Program-made: the position numbers and the translations under genes | Shown: positions 45,841-57,700 of the stretch, one piece after another | Layout: each line of letters starts with the position of its first letter | How positions within the stretch are numbered: position 1 is the stretch's first letter | The notes under the pieces: generated by a model | The model's database searches: none | The model's input: the letters and a program-made list of their open reading frames with translations, nothing else | What the model was told of the DNA's origin: nothing | Assembly: GCF_005239225.2 (NCBI RefSeq) | Contig: NC_133289.1 | Span: 6,889,501-6,953,500 of the forward strand | Length of the DNA stretch: 64,000 nucleotides | Direction: 5' to 3' | DNA from: Populus alba | Taxonomy: Eukaryota; Streptophyta; Magnoliopsida; Malpighiales; Salicaceae

Positions 45841-46954
45841 GTTTTTGTATAGTTGAAATCTATTTTTATTTAATTGTATTATAATATAAATAATTATGTA
45901 TAAAAAACAATGATTAGGATTTAAAATACATGTATATATTTTTTAAGTAAAAATTATTTTTTTTATTTATGCATTTTTTGTAATAACATGTCTTTTAAAA
46001 ATAAGAATCAATGATAATTTAAAACTACGAGTAGAAATTATAATAATATGAATTAAAGAGGAAAATATATGTTTTTAATGAAAAATCCTTTTTATTGTCC
46101 ATGTGTTTTGACAAAAATATATTTTTCATTGAAAATTTGTTTTTAATTGTTATCGAAAAGGAAAAATACATGTATTTAGTACAATTCTTTTTCTTTCTTT
46201 CTTTCTATCTTTTTTTGTTTTCAGTAAGTTTTTTAACACATGCCATTATTATTCATCTCAGAATTATCAAAACTAATTTAAGTGAACTAACAAACTAATT
46301 TTAATTAAAACTATCATACTTAAAAGTATTTAAAGTTCTAACTAACATGTGATTAAGCTAGGAAGAACCGATATTAAACAATATTTATTCATGGACATTT
46401 CATGTATAAATAAATAGTATTTTACAATAATAGGCAGAGATTATATGGTTATTACATATTACTATATTGGAGGGATTTTTTAAAAGTCCAAAGATTTAAA
46501 GCTTTAAGTGATCAAGCTTTCTTGTTTTAATCTTTGCATTGCCTTGTAAAAATATCCAGGCGTATTGAATGACAATCATGACACTCTCAATTCATATGTT
46601 CAAAGACATTACGAGAATCATGTATATTAGACACATTCATGAGAGTCATAAGACTCTAGTTAGGTAGGGAAACCTTGAGAAAAATTAAGTTTTGATTGAA
46701 AAAAAAAAATCAAGAATAGGTCGACCACTGAGCTCCAGGACCAGCTAATAGTACAAAAAAAAAAAATGATAGCCTTGTTGTTTAAATTAGCCTAAATGGC
46801 ATGACTTTCTTGCTATTTGGGATAGACTATATGATAAGGTCAATATTTGTTCAGGACAACCTATCCAACTTGTCTTTTTAGACCTTTAACAACAGGCCCG
46901 TCCCAACCACTATACGATTAGATCTAATCACATGTAAGTTTTTAAGAAGTACAT

Positions 46955-47555
46955 TGATTGGTATACATCATAAGATAGAGTTACTCTTTTTAAGAAATCA
47001 ATGTGATGCCCATACTCTCTTGTACTTACTTATGAATTGTTAGTGTAATATTACTTTTCTCACCAATAATTCTTTCTTTTAACCTTTCTCCTTAAAGGGC
47101 ACCTACTTTCTCGATGGTTATCTCCTACCCACTTGTCTTCTCATAGGGTGCTAGCCTTTCACACCAATCACCCCCAAGCATAAACCTTTCATACTAATGG
47201 CATAATAAGTTATAACAACCACCAATTTATTTTTTTAGGTTACCTGCAAGGAAAAAACAATTATTCTATGTTATTACTTCACTTTAAACAAGGTAATTTC
47301 ATGTGACCTAAAAGTATAAATATATTCGATCCCCAAATAAACACATAAGATAAAAACATAAGTCCATATAATAACTATATATTTTTTACTTTCCTACATA
47401 TTATTTTTATCCTATATTTTACCGACTTAATAGAGAATCCCCTATTATGATAGGGGACTTGTTTTGCATTGAATACCAAGCTCATAGATAAAGCCCATAT
47501 TTAAGTGCATGCATTTCAACCCAAAACACGATCGTGAAAAGCCTAAATCCAATAA
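46955..47555 (+). repeat. Left LTR of the gypsy-like element
   Basis: It aligns in order with 49110-49715 over about 600 bases, with many substitutions and indels. It ends near CGTGAAAAGCCTAAATCC (about 47550). Confidence 0.6.
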
Positions 47556-48189
47556 GAAGTTTTTACAACTTCAACAACAATGCTTTTTATGGAAAACTAA
47601 TAAAAGCTAGTTCATTCTCGTTTCACTCCTTAACAAACATTTTTTTTCCATGGATGATGACTTAGAAATGCTAGGTCATATAAAAGTAATCAATCTTTCC
47701 ATCGTAGGTATTTTAGCTCCTCTAAATCACCAACAAATTACCCATTAAGTAGAAGTGTTTGATAACATTTTTCTAGCATACAATAACAACTTTACACTCT
47801 TTCATTCCCTCAACAAGAAACACAAGACCTAATTCTATTACATACACCACTAAATATATAAAAAACCACTCAAGTTTCTTGAAAAAAGCACTTATATTAC
47901 AACCATCCGAATGAGATTCTTTCATTATGAATAACGCTCATCAACAAGTCCTACCCATAAGAGTGGCTATCGTTATCAATCTCTCTTTGAATCTCGCTCT
48001 CATACTTCTCAATAAAAAAACCCTAACACGAGACATGATCAATAACTATACAAGCTTTAAAGAATGAACTTCATCATAATAAAATAGGATATCATCAACT
48101 CTACCATCGAGTGTTATAATGTATCTATTAAGGATGACTAAAATAACTATTATGAGTTTTTAAACCCCAAATAACACATAAAAAAATGT

Positions 48190-48546
48190 ATGAAGCATCC
48201 TAGAGCTTGTAACCCAAACAATGATGTTATGTGTAAAGTTCTTTCAACAATAATATTTTGGATTTATTTAGGTATCATTGGCTTTCTCGATCTCTATGCC
48301 AAACTCATCTATTACTTCACTATAAGATTATTAGCCAAAAAAAATATAATCAATCTCTTTTTCATCACATACAAAAAAGATAAAAGTACCAAAACATACC
48401 TCAAAAAGTTTAACGAGGAAATGTTCAACGTGAAAAGCCTACTCGAACCCATCACTAATAAAGCCTTAGTTAGTGGAGTTTATAACTATTATTTACGGGA
48501 ACAATTATATACTCTCCCTAACCAAACTATCATTAAAGAAAAATAG
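48190..48546 (+). pseudogene. Ty3/gypsy gag-like remnant
   Basis: The 118-codon frame includes LFFITYKKDKSTKTYLKKFN, EEMFNVKSLLEPITNKALV and SGVYNYYLREQLYTLP. This resembles the plant gypsy gag pattern (F..TY....S..L..F..RFN.E.....L.....A...G......F...L...P). It lacks the upstream half of gag and a zinc knuckle, so it is a fragment. Confidence 0.55.
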
Positions 48547-49109
48547 GCGAGGCAAAATCATATTTGAGTAGAAGAAATGAGCATAATTAAGCAAAAACAT
48601 CTATTTTTTTCCAATAATCTTTCATGTGTCATTGATCTCCTGACAACACCAAGACATCCAAAATGAATACTAAAGGATGATTCATGATCGACCAATATTT
48701 TCTAAGCTTATGACCACACATTTGACCACCATGCATATTGAGGTATTAGTTGTCATCCAAGAAAAAGAATTCATGCGATATCCACATCATATGAAGAGTG
48801 GTGTGAACACAAAAAAAAAACCTAATAAATATTGGTTCACCATGACAACAAACATGATCCCGAGAATTGTCATACCCTAAAAAAAGATATACAAAGATTA
48901 ATTGTCAGGAGTTACCTCTAATAATTTATAAAGACATAAATGCAACTCAAACAAAAAAGGAAAGAGATTGATATGTTCTATGATGCATTGTCTAAGATCA
49001 GATATGTTTTAGGAATTATATCTTCATTTGCATAATAAAACCTTTTAAACTTTTCAGTAAACAAATCAATACTGCCTCTCCAAGTAATCCTTATACATTT
49101 TTTCCATAA

Positions 49110-49715
49110 TGTTTCTTATCATAAGACAAAGTTACTATCTTCAACAAAGTCATTATGATGCTATATTTTCATACATGAATGAATAGTTAATACAACACTA
49201 CATTTATTGTCGATAGTTATGTCTCTCAATTTGTCTCTTCAAATAACACCTACTTCTTTACTAGCTATCTCCCATCAACTTGTCTTTTTAGAGGGCACCA
49301 ACCTTTCATACCAATCATCCTCAAACACCAACTTTTCACATCAATGATATAATAAAGCACAACAACTAATAACTCATCTTTTTAGGTTACTTGCAAGGGA
49401 AAATAAATTATTTTTTATTGCTACTTCATCCTCCACGAGATGAGTTTATAAACTGAGATGTATAAATACCTTAGTTTATTAGGTAAACACACAAGATAAA
49501 ATATAACTCCATAAAATAACCATATGTTCTTAATTTTTTTTGTACACTATATCCCTTGTATAATTTACAAACTTAAGCATTGGATAATATCCTATTTTGA
49601 TAAAAAAAAAAAAAAAAAACTTGTTCTGTAGGGAATACGAAGCCCGTATAAAAAGCCCACATTTAAGTTAGACACTTCAGCCTAAGACATCATCATGAAA
49701 AGCCTAAATCAATTT
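49110..49715 (+). repeat. Right LTR of the gypsy-like element
   Basis: Partner of the 46955-47555 repeat, ending at CATGAAAAGCCTAAATC (about 49710). It contains an internal poly-A expansion at about 49601-49619 absent from the left copy. Confidence 0.6.
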
Positions 49716-50830
49716 CATATTTTTTTTATGAATTCATATCCAACCTATTTATGTTTTAACTCAATCTTATTTATTTTGTAAATATTTTATACAATAACTG
49801 CTTCCATACATGAAGTAATGACTAGTTTATTAAATTCTCTATAAATGTCATTTATTTTTATACTTTTTAGACATAAGAAAGAAAAGAGAAACATGTTTAT
49901 ATTCACTACATCTTTCTTAAAAGCTTAATTAACTAAAATTTTTTATTTTGTGTTATTATGCTTAACTTTGGTTGATTTGTTCTCTAGGTAATGATCGTTT
50001 GAATTTTATTGTTTCTTAGTAAAATACATATTATTAAGGTGAGAGTGGCATCAGAACAAAACTTGAATCAAAGATAGATAAAAAGTTGTGAAATGTTTTT
50101 TTTTTCCCGTGCAAGTATGAACATACATCAAATTGAGAAATCCAAAATTATATTTTGAGGTTGGATGTAGGCATGATCAAATTAGGATATATCATCGTAT
50201 ATGATGTATCCATCTTTGCATTCTTTGCTTTATTGTGTTATACTTATATCTCACAAGTTCATTGTTTTTGTATACTTCTTATATATTGTTTGTTATCTTA
50301 AGTTTTACTTTTTTTCATAAGATTTTATTTTGGTTCCATAAAGGTTTATTCATCCCTCTTTAAATTTAACTTTTGATCTAACTATCCTAACAATTTTGGA
50401 ATAGAATAATAACTTACCAAGATAGAGTAAAAAGATATGGATGGAGTAATCTCGCACCTCAATTTGCACTCATAAGGATTTGGAAAAGAATGAATATAGT
50501 TTCTCTTTAATTTAACTTGTAATATCATTATACAATAAACTATCATGGTTGCTTTCACATAAACTAAATGGAGCCATGCTAAATCAACTAAAAGAAAAAC
50601 CAAAGCGTGTTGTGGAATTATTGTTCCCACACTATGAAATGTGTTGTGTTTTTAATCATTATGGATTACAACAATGTTTTTTTTTTTTAATCTTTTTTGG
50701 TTATTAATTTTTTTTTCTTTTGATTCCATTCTTAGATGTTGCTTTAATTAGAGATTATGATTGATAGTTTATTTCGATTTGCTTTCTAATAGGTTGTTGA
50801 AGTGTTAAAAAAACATAACATTGGTTTAAT
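49716..50830. other. AT-rich spacer with a PBS-like motif
   Basis: At about 50046 the text GTGGCATCAGAACAAAACTTG resembles the TGGTATCAGAGC primer-binding sequence used by many plant LTR elements. It may mark the remnant of another element's 5' LTR end. No pol sequence follows. Confidence 0.3.
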
Positions 50831-52030
50831 GCTTCATTTTATAGAAAAAACTAGTTTGATTATATGCAAAACCAAAGGGACTAAAATTGAATATAGGTGA
50901 AAAACAAAGCCTTTTTAACCCAACACTTGTCCCTTTTAGTTTCATAATTGTACGTTTTGGTTCAAAACTTATTTTTTGATGTTTTAGTCCTTTAGTTTGT
51001 GGGAGGAGGCCGAGAATTGGGTAGGAAAGAGAAAGTCTTTTGTTTTTCAAATTCTGACATCATAAAAATCATGCTTTTAGTATCAATAAGTTCTATTTGA
51101 CAAGGGGAGTTCCATTGAAGAGTTTTTTACCCTTCATTTTGCTAGAAAAAAACATATTAAAATTGAAAAAGAAAAAAAAATTATTTTATTTTGTAATCTT
51201 AGACTTATTTAAAGGTGTTTTGGGTTATGAGATTGGTTTGTTGGGGCTCTAAAGGTGTTTTTAGGTGTTTTCAAGTAAAAATACATTATTAGACAATAAA
51301 ATAATCTTACCTTAATTTATTAGCGAACTCTTTTGATTGTTGAAATCTGCATAACAAGCATTGATGTTGTCCATGTTGTTTTTATAGAGAAAAGATAGAT
51401 AACATGTTATTCACTCTTTAACATAAAAGAAAAATAGAAACAAAGAGGTTTGGCGTGTAGGCCAGGCCTCCTTCTTAATAAGCTAGGTGTTTAGGCTCAT
51501 GCACTTTGGCCATTTTTGTTCTTTAGTTTTTTTTTTATTTGTTTTTTTTTTTTTATAAATTAAAAATTTTAATCCGTTAAAATAGATTAGTTAAAAATTA
51601 TTTTTATTTTTTAAAAAAATATCATTGAATTTTCAATTTATGTTTACTAAGATCATGACCTTTTTATTATTATTATATTGACAAGTGCTTTTTGCACAAC
51701 CTTTTATGATGTTTTTTTTATATATATACTAATGTTATGTTTTTCTATTGTTTGATTAGATAGTGCTCATTTTTTTCATTTGTTTTTGAAAAAGATTATA
51801 GAATTTTTTCTTAAACTAGCAAATGTTTTTTTCTTTGTATCCTCTCATGATGAATTTCTTTTTTTGAGTTTGCTTGGTGGATTCCTTGTGCATGTTGATT
51901 TTTATTATTATACGATTAGATAAAAAAATATATTCCAAAAAATTAAGCTATTAAACCAATATGTTTTCATAACTTGGATTACAAGTTTGTCAGTGGATCC
52001 AAAACTTCATCATCTTAGCATATTAAAAAA
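50830..52030 (+). repeat. Dispersed repeat shared with 20.6-22.3 kb
   Basis: Non-coding. It contains the GTGTTTTGGGTTATGAGATTGG, AAATACATTATTAGAC and GCATTGATGTTGTCC blocks. Order and orientation match the 20.6-22.3-kb region. Confidence 0.4.
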
Positions 52031-52039
52031 AAAGTTAAA

Positions 52040-52500
52040 ATTAATCCGGTTCAAATTGGAAATTATTTTCAATATCATCTTTCTTCAATTTTCTCATTTT
52101 TCATATTTGGTTATCATTTCTTTATTGTTATTTTTAACTCATCTAAGATGATTTATAAAATTTATTTTTTTTATGATTTCATCTTCCTTCATTTTTTTTC
52201 TTATCAGGCTTGATCCTCATTATTTTTATTGTTTTTTTATGCTTTGACAACTTTTTTAGATTGATTTTATTTTCTAATTTTGTCCTTCAATATTAAATTA
52301 GTTAGGAATTGAGCTTTCTGATTCCAATTCGATTATAAGATTTCACATGTTATAATTTTGAAAGATTAACCCGAGTTTATGAGATTCGCTTGAGTTTACT
52401 TAATTTTTAATATTATTAAATCAGGGTTGTCTTTTTTATGCTATTAAATTAACCAAACTGATTAAATAAAATCAACTCAATACTTGAGTCTTGAATTTCT
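52040..52500 (+). repeat. Partial copy of the tandem-unit element
   Basis: Contains CCTTCAATATTAAATTAGTTAGGAATTGAGC, in the same order as the 6.3-7.5-kb units, and AAAGATTAACCCGAGTTTATGAG. About one to two units remain. Confidence 0.5.
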
Positions 52501-53514
52501 TTTACTTCTTTTAAAATCCTAGCATCACCTAAACATTGTTCTTCTTACATCCGAAAAAAAATTGGATGGTCATGGCTTTGCGCCGTTCACTAATATAATT
52601 TACTCAAGTCACATTTTTTAGTCATTTTTATTTTTGTCTTCTTAATTTTGACCTATAATATTTTGTTAGTTATAATTGAGCTTTTTAATTTGTTTCAATG
52701 TGAGTTTCATGGCTTTATCACGATTATACACCCCATATTACATATTTTATAGCTTAACCATTGCTAATACATGTCAATCTAATATATTATTGTTTAATTT
52801 TTTTTAATATATAATTTAATATATCACAATTTAAATATTTTAAAAGTGTTTCACATAGTTTTTTTAACTTTCTAATGTCCTAGTACTTCTCTCGTGTTAA
52901 AAAAAAAAATAAACCTCCCTATAGCTGAGCATGAACCAAAACGCTAGTTTAGATACCAAATTATGTTACAATGAATTTAATTACATGCATATTTTCTTAT
53001 AAAAAACAAAGCGTGTAATAATAGTAATAATAAATTAATTAATTATTTCATTTGTATTTTTTTTTAAACAATAAACTTGAGTTTTTTATATGAAAATGAA
53101 TCTACACTTTTTTTACTTAAAGAAAATAGCATACATCCAAACTTCATGGCATTAAACATTACTAGAAACTAAAATATCTCTTGATTTTACTGTGCATTTA
53201 TTATTGTATACCTATATTTACTGTCACTATAGATTAGAATAATAAAATTACAATTTTTTCCTTGTAAATATAACATAATTGGCTTTAGCAACAAGATAAT
53301 AGATTTTTTTTTATTGTTTTGTGCATAGTTAAATGTCTTGTATATTCTTAGAGGTAACAAAAAAAAAAGTTGGCAGAAAGGGGTATTATTGGTTTTTCCA
53401 TTTCAAATGCACAATAATTTTTTCCATTTCAATGAGTTTTAATGTCTTTTTCATTTGTTTTTATTATTATTATTATTATAACATTTGAACATAGCAAGCT
53501 TAAGCATATATAAA
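52501..53514. other. AT-rich spacer
   Basis: No gene or clear repeat boundary seen. A (TTA)n run is at about 53460-53480. Confidence 0.3.
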
Positions 53515-53727
53515 ATATCAATTAAGGTCTTGGCCCAGCGGTTGAAGGGACTTGTTCCCTTCCTCTACATCCTGAGTTCAAACCTCACCGTGTACGCCTG
53601 TCACCCCCGCGGTGCCTTACATGTTCACTGGGTTTACAGGATGTTCAGTGAGCTGTGAGATTAGTCGTGGTGCGCACAAGCTGGCTCAGACACCAACGTA
53701 AATAAAAAAAAAATATATATCAATTAA
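53515..53727 (+). mobile_element. tRNA-derived SINE, copy 1, with target-site duplications
   Basis: The body (53526-53716) begins GGTCTTGGCCCAGCGGTTG, a pol III box A-like head, and has box B-like GAGTTCAAACC. It ends in TGGCTCAGACACC and an A-rich tail. An 11-base target duplication ATATCAATTAA is present at 53515-53525 and 53717-53727. About 190 bases, as expected for a plant SINE. The box B similarity to tRNA explains why it could be mistaken for a tRNA gene; there is no cloverleaf. Confidence 0.9.
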
Positions 53728-53934
53728 TTCTACACCGAGGCTTGTAGCCCAACAGTGGCAAGGGTTTTCTTGCCTCTGCATCCTGGGTTCAAGCCTTAGC
53801 GTGTATGCCTGTCATCCTCGAGGTGTCTTCCCTGCCTATTAGGCTTGCAGGATGTTCAATGGGTCTGGGGATTAGTCATGGTGCGTGTAAATTAGCTCAG
53901 ACACCCCGGGTTACAAAAAAAAAATCAATTAATT
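53719..53934 (+). mobile_element. tRNA-derived SINE, copy 2, inserted in the target duplication of copy 1
   Basis: The body (about 53730-53923) is the same family as copy 1. It has GGCTTGTAGCCCAACAGTGG (box A region), GGGTTCAAGCC (box B), CATCCTCGAGGTGTCTTCC, the TTAGCTCAGACACCCCGGG end and an A tail. Its own target duplication ATCAATTAATT is at 53719-53729 and 53924-53934, and overlaps the right duplication of copy 1. The two bodies differ at many positions, so they are separate insertions and not a recent duplication. Confidence 0.9.
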
Positions 53935-54723
53935 TTAAGAAATGTGTTACACATGATGTTCATCGAAAGCGCGTGAATGCTTCTGCGATCTTTATCTGGT
54001 GTGTATGACATTACTTAGAGACCAAAATATATCTTCCACTGATATTTATATAATGGTGTGTATAACATAGCTTATTGATCGAAATTTATTTTTAATATCA
54101 ATATATCAAAAAAATCCCAAAACATTTGAAGCAAAAAATAATTGAATTTTAATAAATTTTTATTTAGAACCACACTCCCAAATAAAAGTTAAGATAGTGT
54201 TTGTTGTGCAGTTAGGCCATGCTTTTCAAATTTTAAAATAATATTTTGAATTTTTTAACATGTTAATATTAATATAAAAATAAAAATATATTCCTTTAAT
54301 ATATTTTTTAAATATTTTTTTTAAAAAATTATTTTATCACAATTCTAAATGCTCTCCGTGGTCTAATTTATCGAGCATATCATATTCCTTGATAGTACTC
54401 TATACGAAACAAGAAATGTTGCGGAAGATTTTTTTTATTAACATAAATGTTTGGCCTAATTTATACATACATTGATGAATCATACATGTACTAAAATTAA
54501 TAACCATATAAACTAACCTTTAAAAAACTCAAACTTTCAAAGCCTGAACAGTTACCCTAAAGAAATGCTGCGGGGGATGTTTGTTTAGATTCAAGGTGCG
54601 GTCTTGAGGGCCTCCTGCCTGGATTTGAAAACTAATGAGAATGCCTCCGAAGCCTAATCCAGCAGTCTCATAAATACGTCACCATCCTGTCCGGTGTTTC
54701 CACCGATAACATAATTTTTCTTC
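53935..54723 (+). promoter_or_regulatory. TAF12 upstream region
   Basis: A MITE-like block lies at about 54190-54352 (GTTTGTTGTGCAGTTA...AATTCTAAATGC ends). From about 54540 the DNA becomes GC-richer and is the likely proximal promoter and leader of TAF12. No clear TATA box. Confidence 0.35.
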
Positions 54724-57700
54724 ATGGACCGACCAGCCCCCACCACCTCCACCTCCACCTCCACTCCCCCCATCACTAAGCAAGCTACGGAACCACCACC
54801 ATCTCAACCATTACCGCAACCACAACCATCCTCCTCCACGGCCTCTCCAAACCCTAATCTTAACCCCAACCCACCCCCAAAACCTTCAATATCAGCAGCA
54901 ACAACAATCACCACCACCCCCAGCAGCACAAGGCCCCAGACAGTGCATAGGCCATGGCAGCACCCCCACCCCCACTCCCAATTCCCGTCTGTTTCTTCGG
55001 GCCCTCCTATACCATCCTCCTCCTCCACGACCCCTTCTATTTCTTCGCCACGCGGTGTTGCCCTAGGTGTTCCCGCGCCTTCTCCCGCGTCCTTTTCTTC
55101 TTCATTTGGTCACCAATTTGTTGGATTGAACCGTGCTCCTGTCAACGTGCCTGAGTCCGTAGCCAACACCAGCAACTCGCAGGTGAGAATTTTTTTTATT
55201 GCAATTTTTGCTTTTAGAAAAGGAAAAGAATTGATGTGGTTATTCTATTCATACTCTTGTTGTTGTTTGAGAGATGTGCAGGCGAGGCAAGGGGCGATGG
55301 CTTCAATGGCGTCGAATTCTCAAATGCGACCACATCAACAGAGACCTGTTCAATCATCTCTTCGACCACCCACTTCTTCCCCAAATCCCCAAGTCAGTAC
55401 TGGCTGTCCAAATATTTCATCCTGTCTCTTTAAACTTGCTTTCTCCCTTTTGTTGTTGTTTGGTGGATGGGATTTTGATAGCAAATATTAGCAAGTGAAA
55501 GAATAGTGTTGATTAAGTATGGTTGCCTTTGATCTTGAAAAAAGTCTCCGAAAATTGAGGGAGATATTGTGTTATTATGTTAATGAATTGCTGCGACTTT
55601 TTCATATAAGTTTGCCATATGAATTCATGCATTAGTTAATTCCTCTGTGTTGCTTACATACAACAAGTCCCATCTTAGCCTGTTTTGAACCATATTTAAA
55701 TAATTTAACCCAGGCATTTTGTGAAGGAATTTTGTATATGATGCTAACAACAACATTATAAGAAAAGATATTAATAAATATCAGTAGTTGTCCGGTCGTA
55801 CCCAAACAATAAGATTCCAGAGGGAAATGCACCTAAGATCAAGCAGCAACATGTCTGGATAGCTATGGGTAGCCCTAAGTTTTGGAATTACTACTGTGAA
55901 TTATTTTTATCTTATGTAGCTATTTCTCATACACACTCATGTTGGCTCTAATTCGAAACAGAGATTGCAAAGTTGCTTGGAAATTGTATTTACCATTTAG
56001 AAGTTATGTGCTATGTAAAGTTTTTGAGATTTTTTTGGATCATTTTAAAACCGTCAGCATTTTCTCTATTGGTTTAATTGACTCATGATGGTGATACATG
56101 GTTTCTATTTGTTGATTCCATGTTCCTGTGACAATTTAACTAGTTCGTAATTGTGCTTTGCTGGATGGTTTTGGTGAAGTTAGGTTTTCCTCTCATCTTA
56201 GTTATTTTTGCTAATTTGTTTATTTTTTTGCAGAATTTCCCAGGGCATGTATTTATAAGATCCACACCAGTAGGTACAGCAGGTTCTCCTGTGCCAAACA
56301 CATCGCAAAGTTTGCAGTCCCCCAATCAGCTGTGGTTGTCATCTGCATCTCAAGGGAAGCCTCCATTGCCTTCCCCTTCATATAGACCTCAGATGAACTC
56401 TCCATCACTGCAACAAAGGTCACACATTCCACCACAGCATCATTCCCCACCGACAACTTCACAGCAACAGCACATGTCACCTGCACAGCCACAACAACCT
56501 CTACAATCCCATCAACAACCAGAGCATTATGGCCAGCAATTTCCACCATCAAGAGTCCAACAGTCCTTATCCCCTTTGCAACAAGTTTCAAGGGTTCAAG
56601 GTTCAGTAAATCATAAGCCATCTTCCCTAGCAATGTCACATCCTAACACAGTACAACCATTGCCGCAGAATAGTATAGCTAATGCAGAAAGTGATGAATC
56701 TGGTAACCGGATTCTTAGCAAAAGAAGCATTCATGAGCTAGTTAGTCAGGTGCCATACCTTTCTCCTTTTAGTATTAGGCCTCTATTTAAAAATCTGTAT
56801 TTAACTGTCATTATTTTAATTTATGAATATATATACCAAGACAAAAGGAAGAATGTGGTTCCATTTTAAATGCTTTGACTCAAGTATTCATATTTTGTTT
56901 TTAGCATGACCCTTTTCATTTTAGTCATTCTTAATAAAAGACCTTCAGTCATTTATTACATTCATGCTACTCCAGAATAATTCACCAAGTGAGGTGAGGG
57001 AAATATATTTTTTTTAATTGTTTATTGTAGTGGTTGTGAACAGAATCACAGAGTTACAGATATGCAAGTCCTGGACAAGTGTTTGATGAAGCAAAAGCAT
57101 CCAATTATTTATTTTATGTTGAAATTAGCTTGCGAAATGATGTTTTGAATCATGGTTGTGGTATCGTGGACTCCACTACAGCCATGTTGTCACTGGCTGT
57201 CTTGGTGTTAGCTAATGATGGATATAGCCTGGTGTTTCTTATTATGTAGTGGATTGTGCCAGTGTTTAAAAATTATAACCGCAGTGCCTTGTTGAAATTT
57301 AATTTTTAGCATGCAATTTAATGTAGTTCGATACAACTATTTTGGACATTATGCTTGAATTCTTTAAATGGTGTAAGACAGTCTGTGACTTGAGTTTTGT
57401 GTCAGCGGATGAATTTATGGGTTGGTTGTTTTAAAGCATGATATCTTTCACCTAGAGATTGCTTAGTTCATATCTTGTCTAAAAGAGGCATCAAAATGAC
57501 TTTGTTCTCTCCTCACAATTTGACTCCAATGTCGTGTCATTATGTAGAGCAGACCCCAGCTAGTTTGAGACTGATGCCTTGTTTTTGCTGTTGTTTTGTT
57601 ATCACGTAGAGTTTATCTGCAGTTTTTTTTTTTTTTTTGTAATTTCTTTCCTTATTGTGAGTTTTCCTGCTTCCTGTACAGATTGATCCATCAGAGAAGT

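Larger units (their letters stand above)
46955..49715 (+). mobile_element. Degenerate gypsy-like LTR retrotransposon with gag remnant
   Basis: Two diverged direct repeats of about 600 bases flank about 1.5 kb. Shared landmarks in order are AAGA(C/T)A(A/G)AGTTACT, CACCTACTT, TATCTCC(T/C)A, ACTTGTCTT, CCAATCA, TTTTTAGGTTAC(C/T)TGCAAGG, TATAAATA, AACACA(C/T)AAGATAAAA, CTTGTT(T/C)TG(C/T)A and CATGAAAAGCCTAAATC. The interior carries a 118-codon open frame (48190-48546) with gag character. No pol is visible, so the element is non-autonomous or internally deleted. LTR divergence implies an old insertion. The outer ends were not resolved to the base. Confidence 0.65.

Noticed and set aside
48677..48880. 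67-codon frame after the gag remnant, considered as part of pol
   Set aside because: No protease, RT or integrase motif is readable; it is probably unrelated internal DNA.
53526..53923. tRNA gene-like boxes A and B
   Set aside because: The promoter boxes belong to SINE heads. There is no cloverleaf, and A-tails plus target duplications identify SINEs.
54804..55028. Minus-strand Gly-rich frame in TAF12 exon 1, and a similar one at 56253-56639
   Set aside because: They are antisense shadows of the Pro/Gln-rich TAF12 coding exons.
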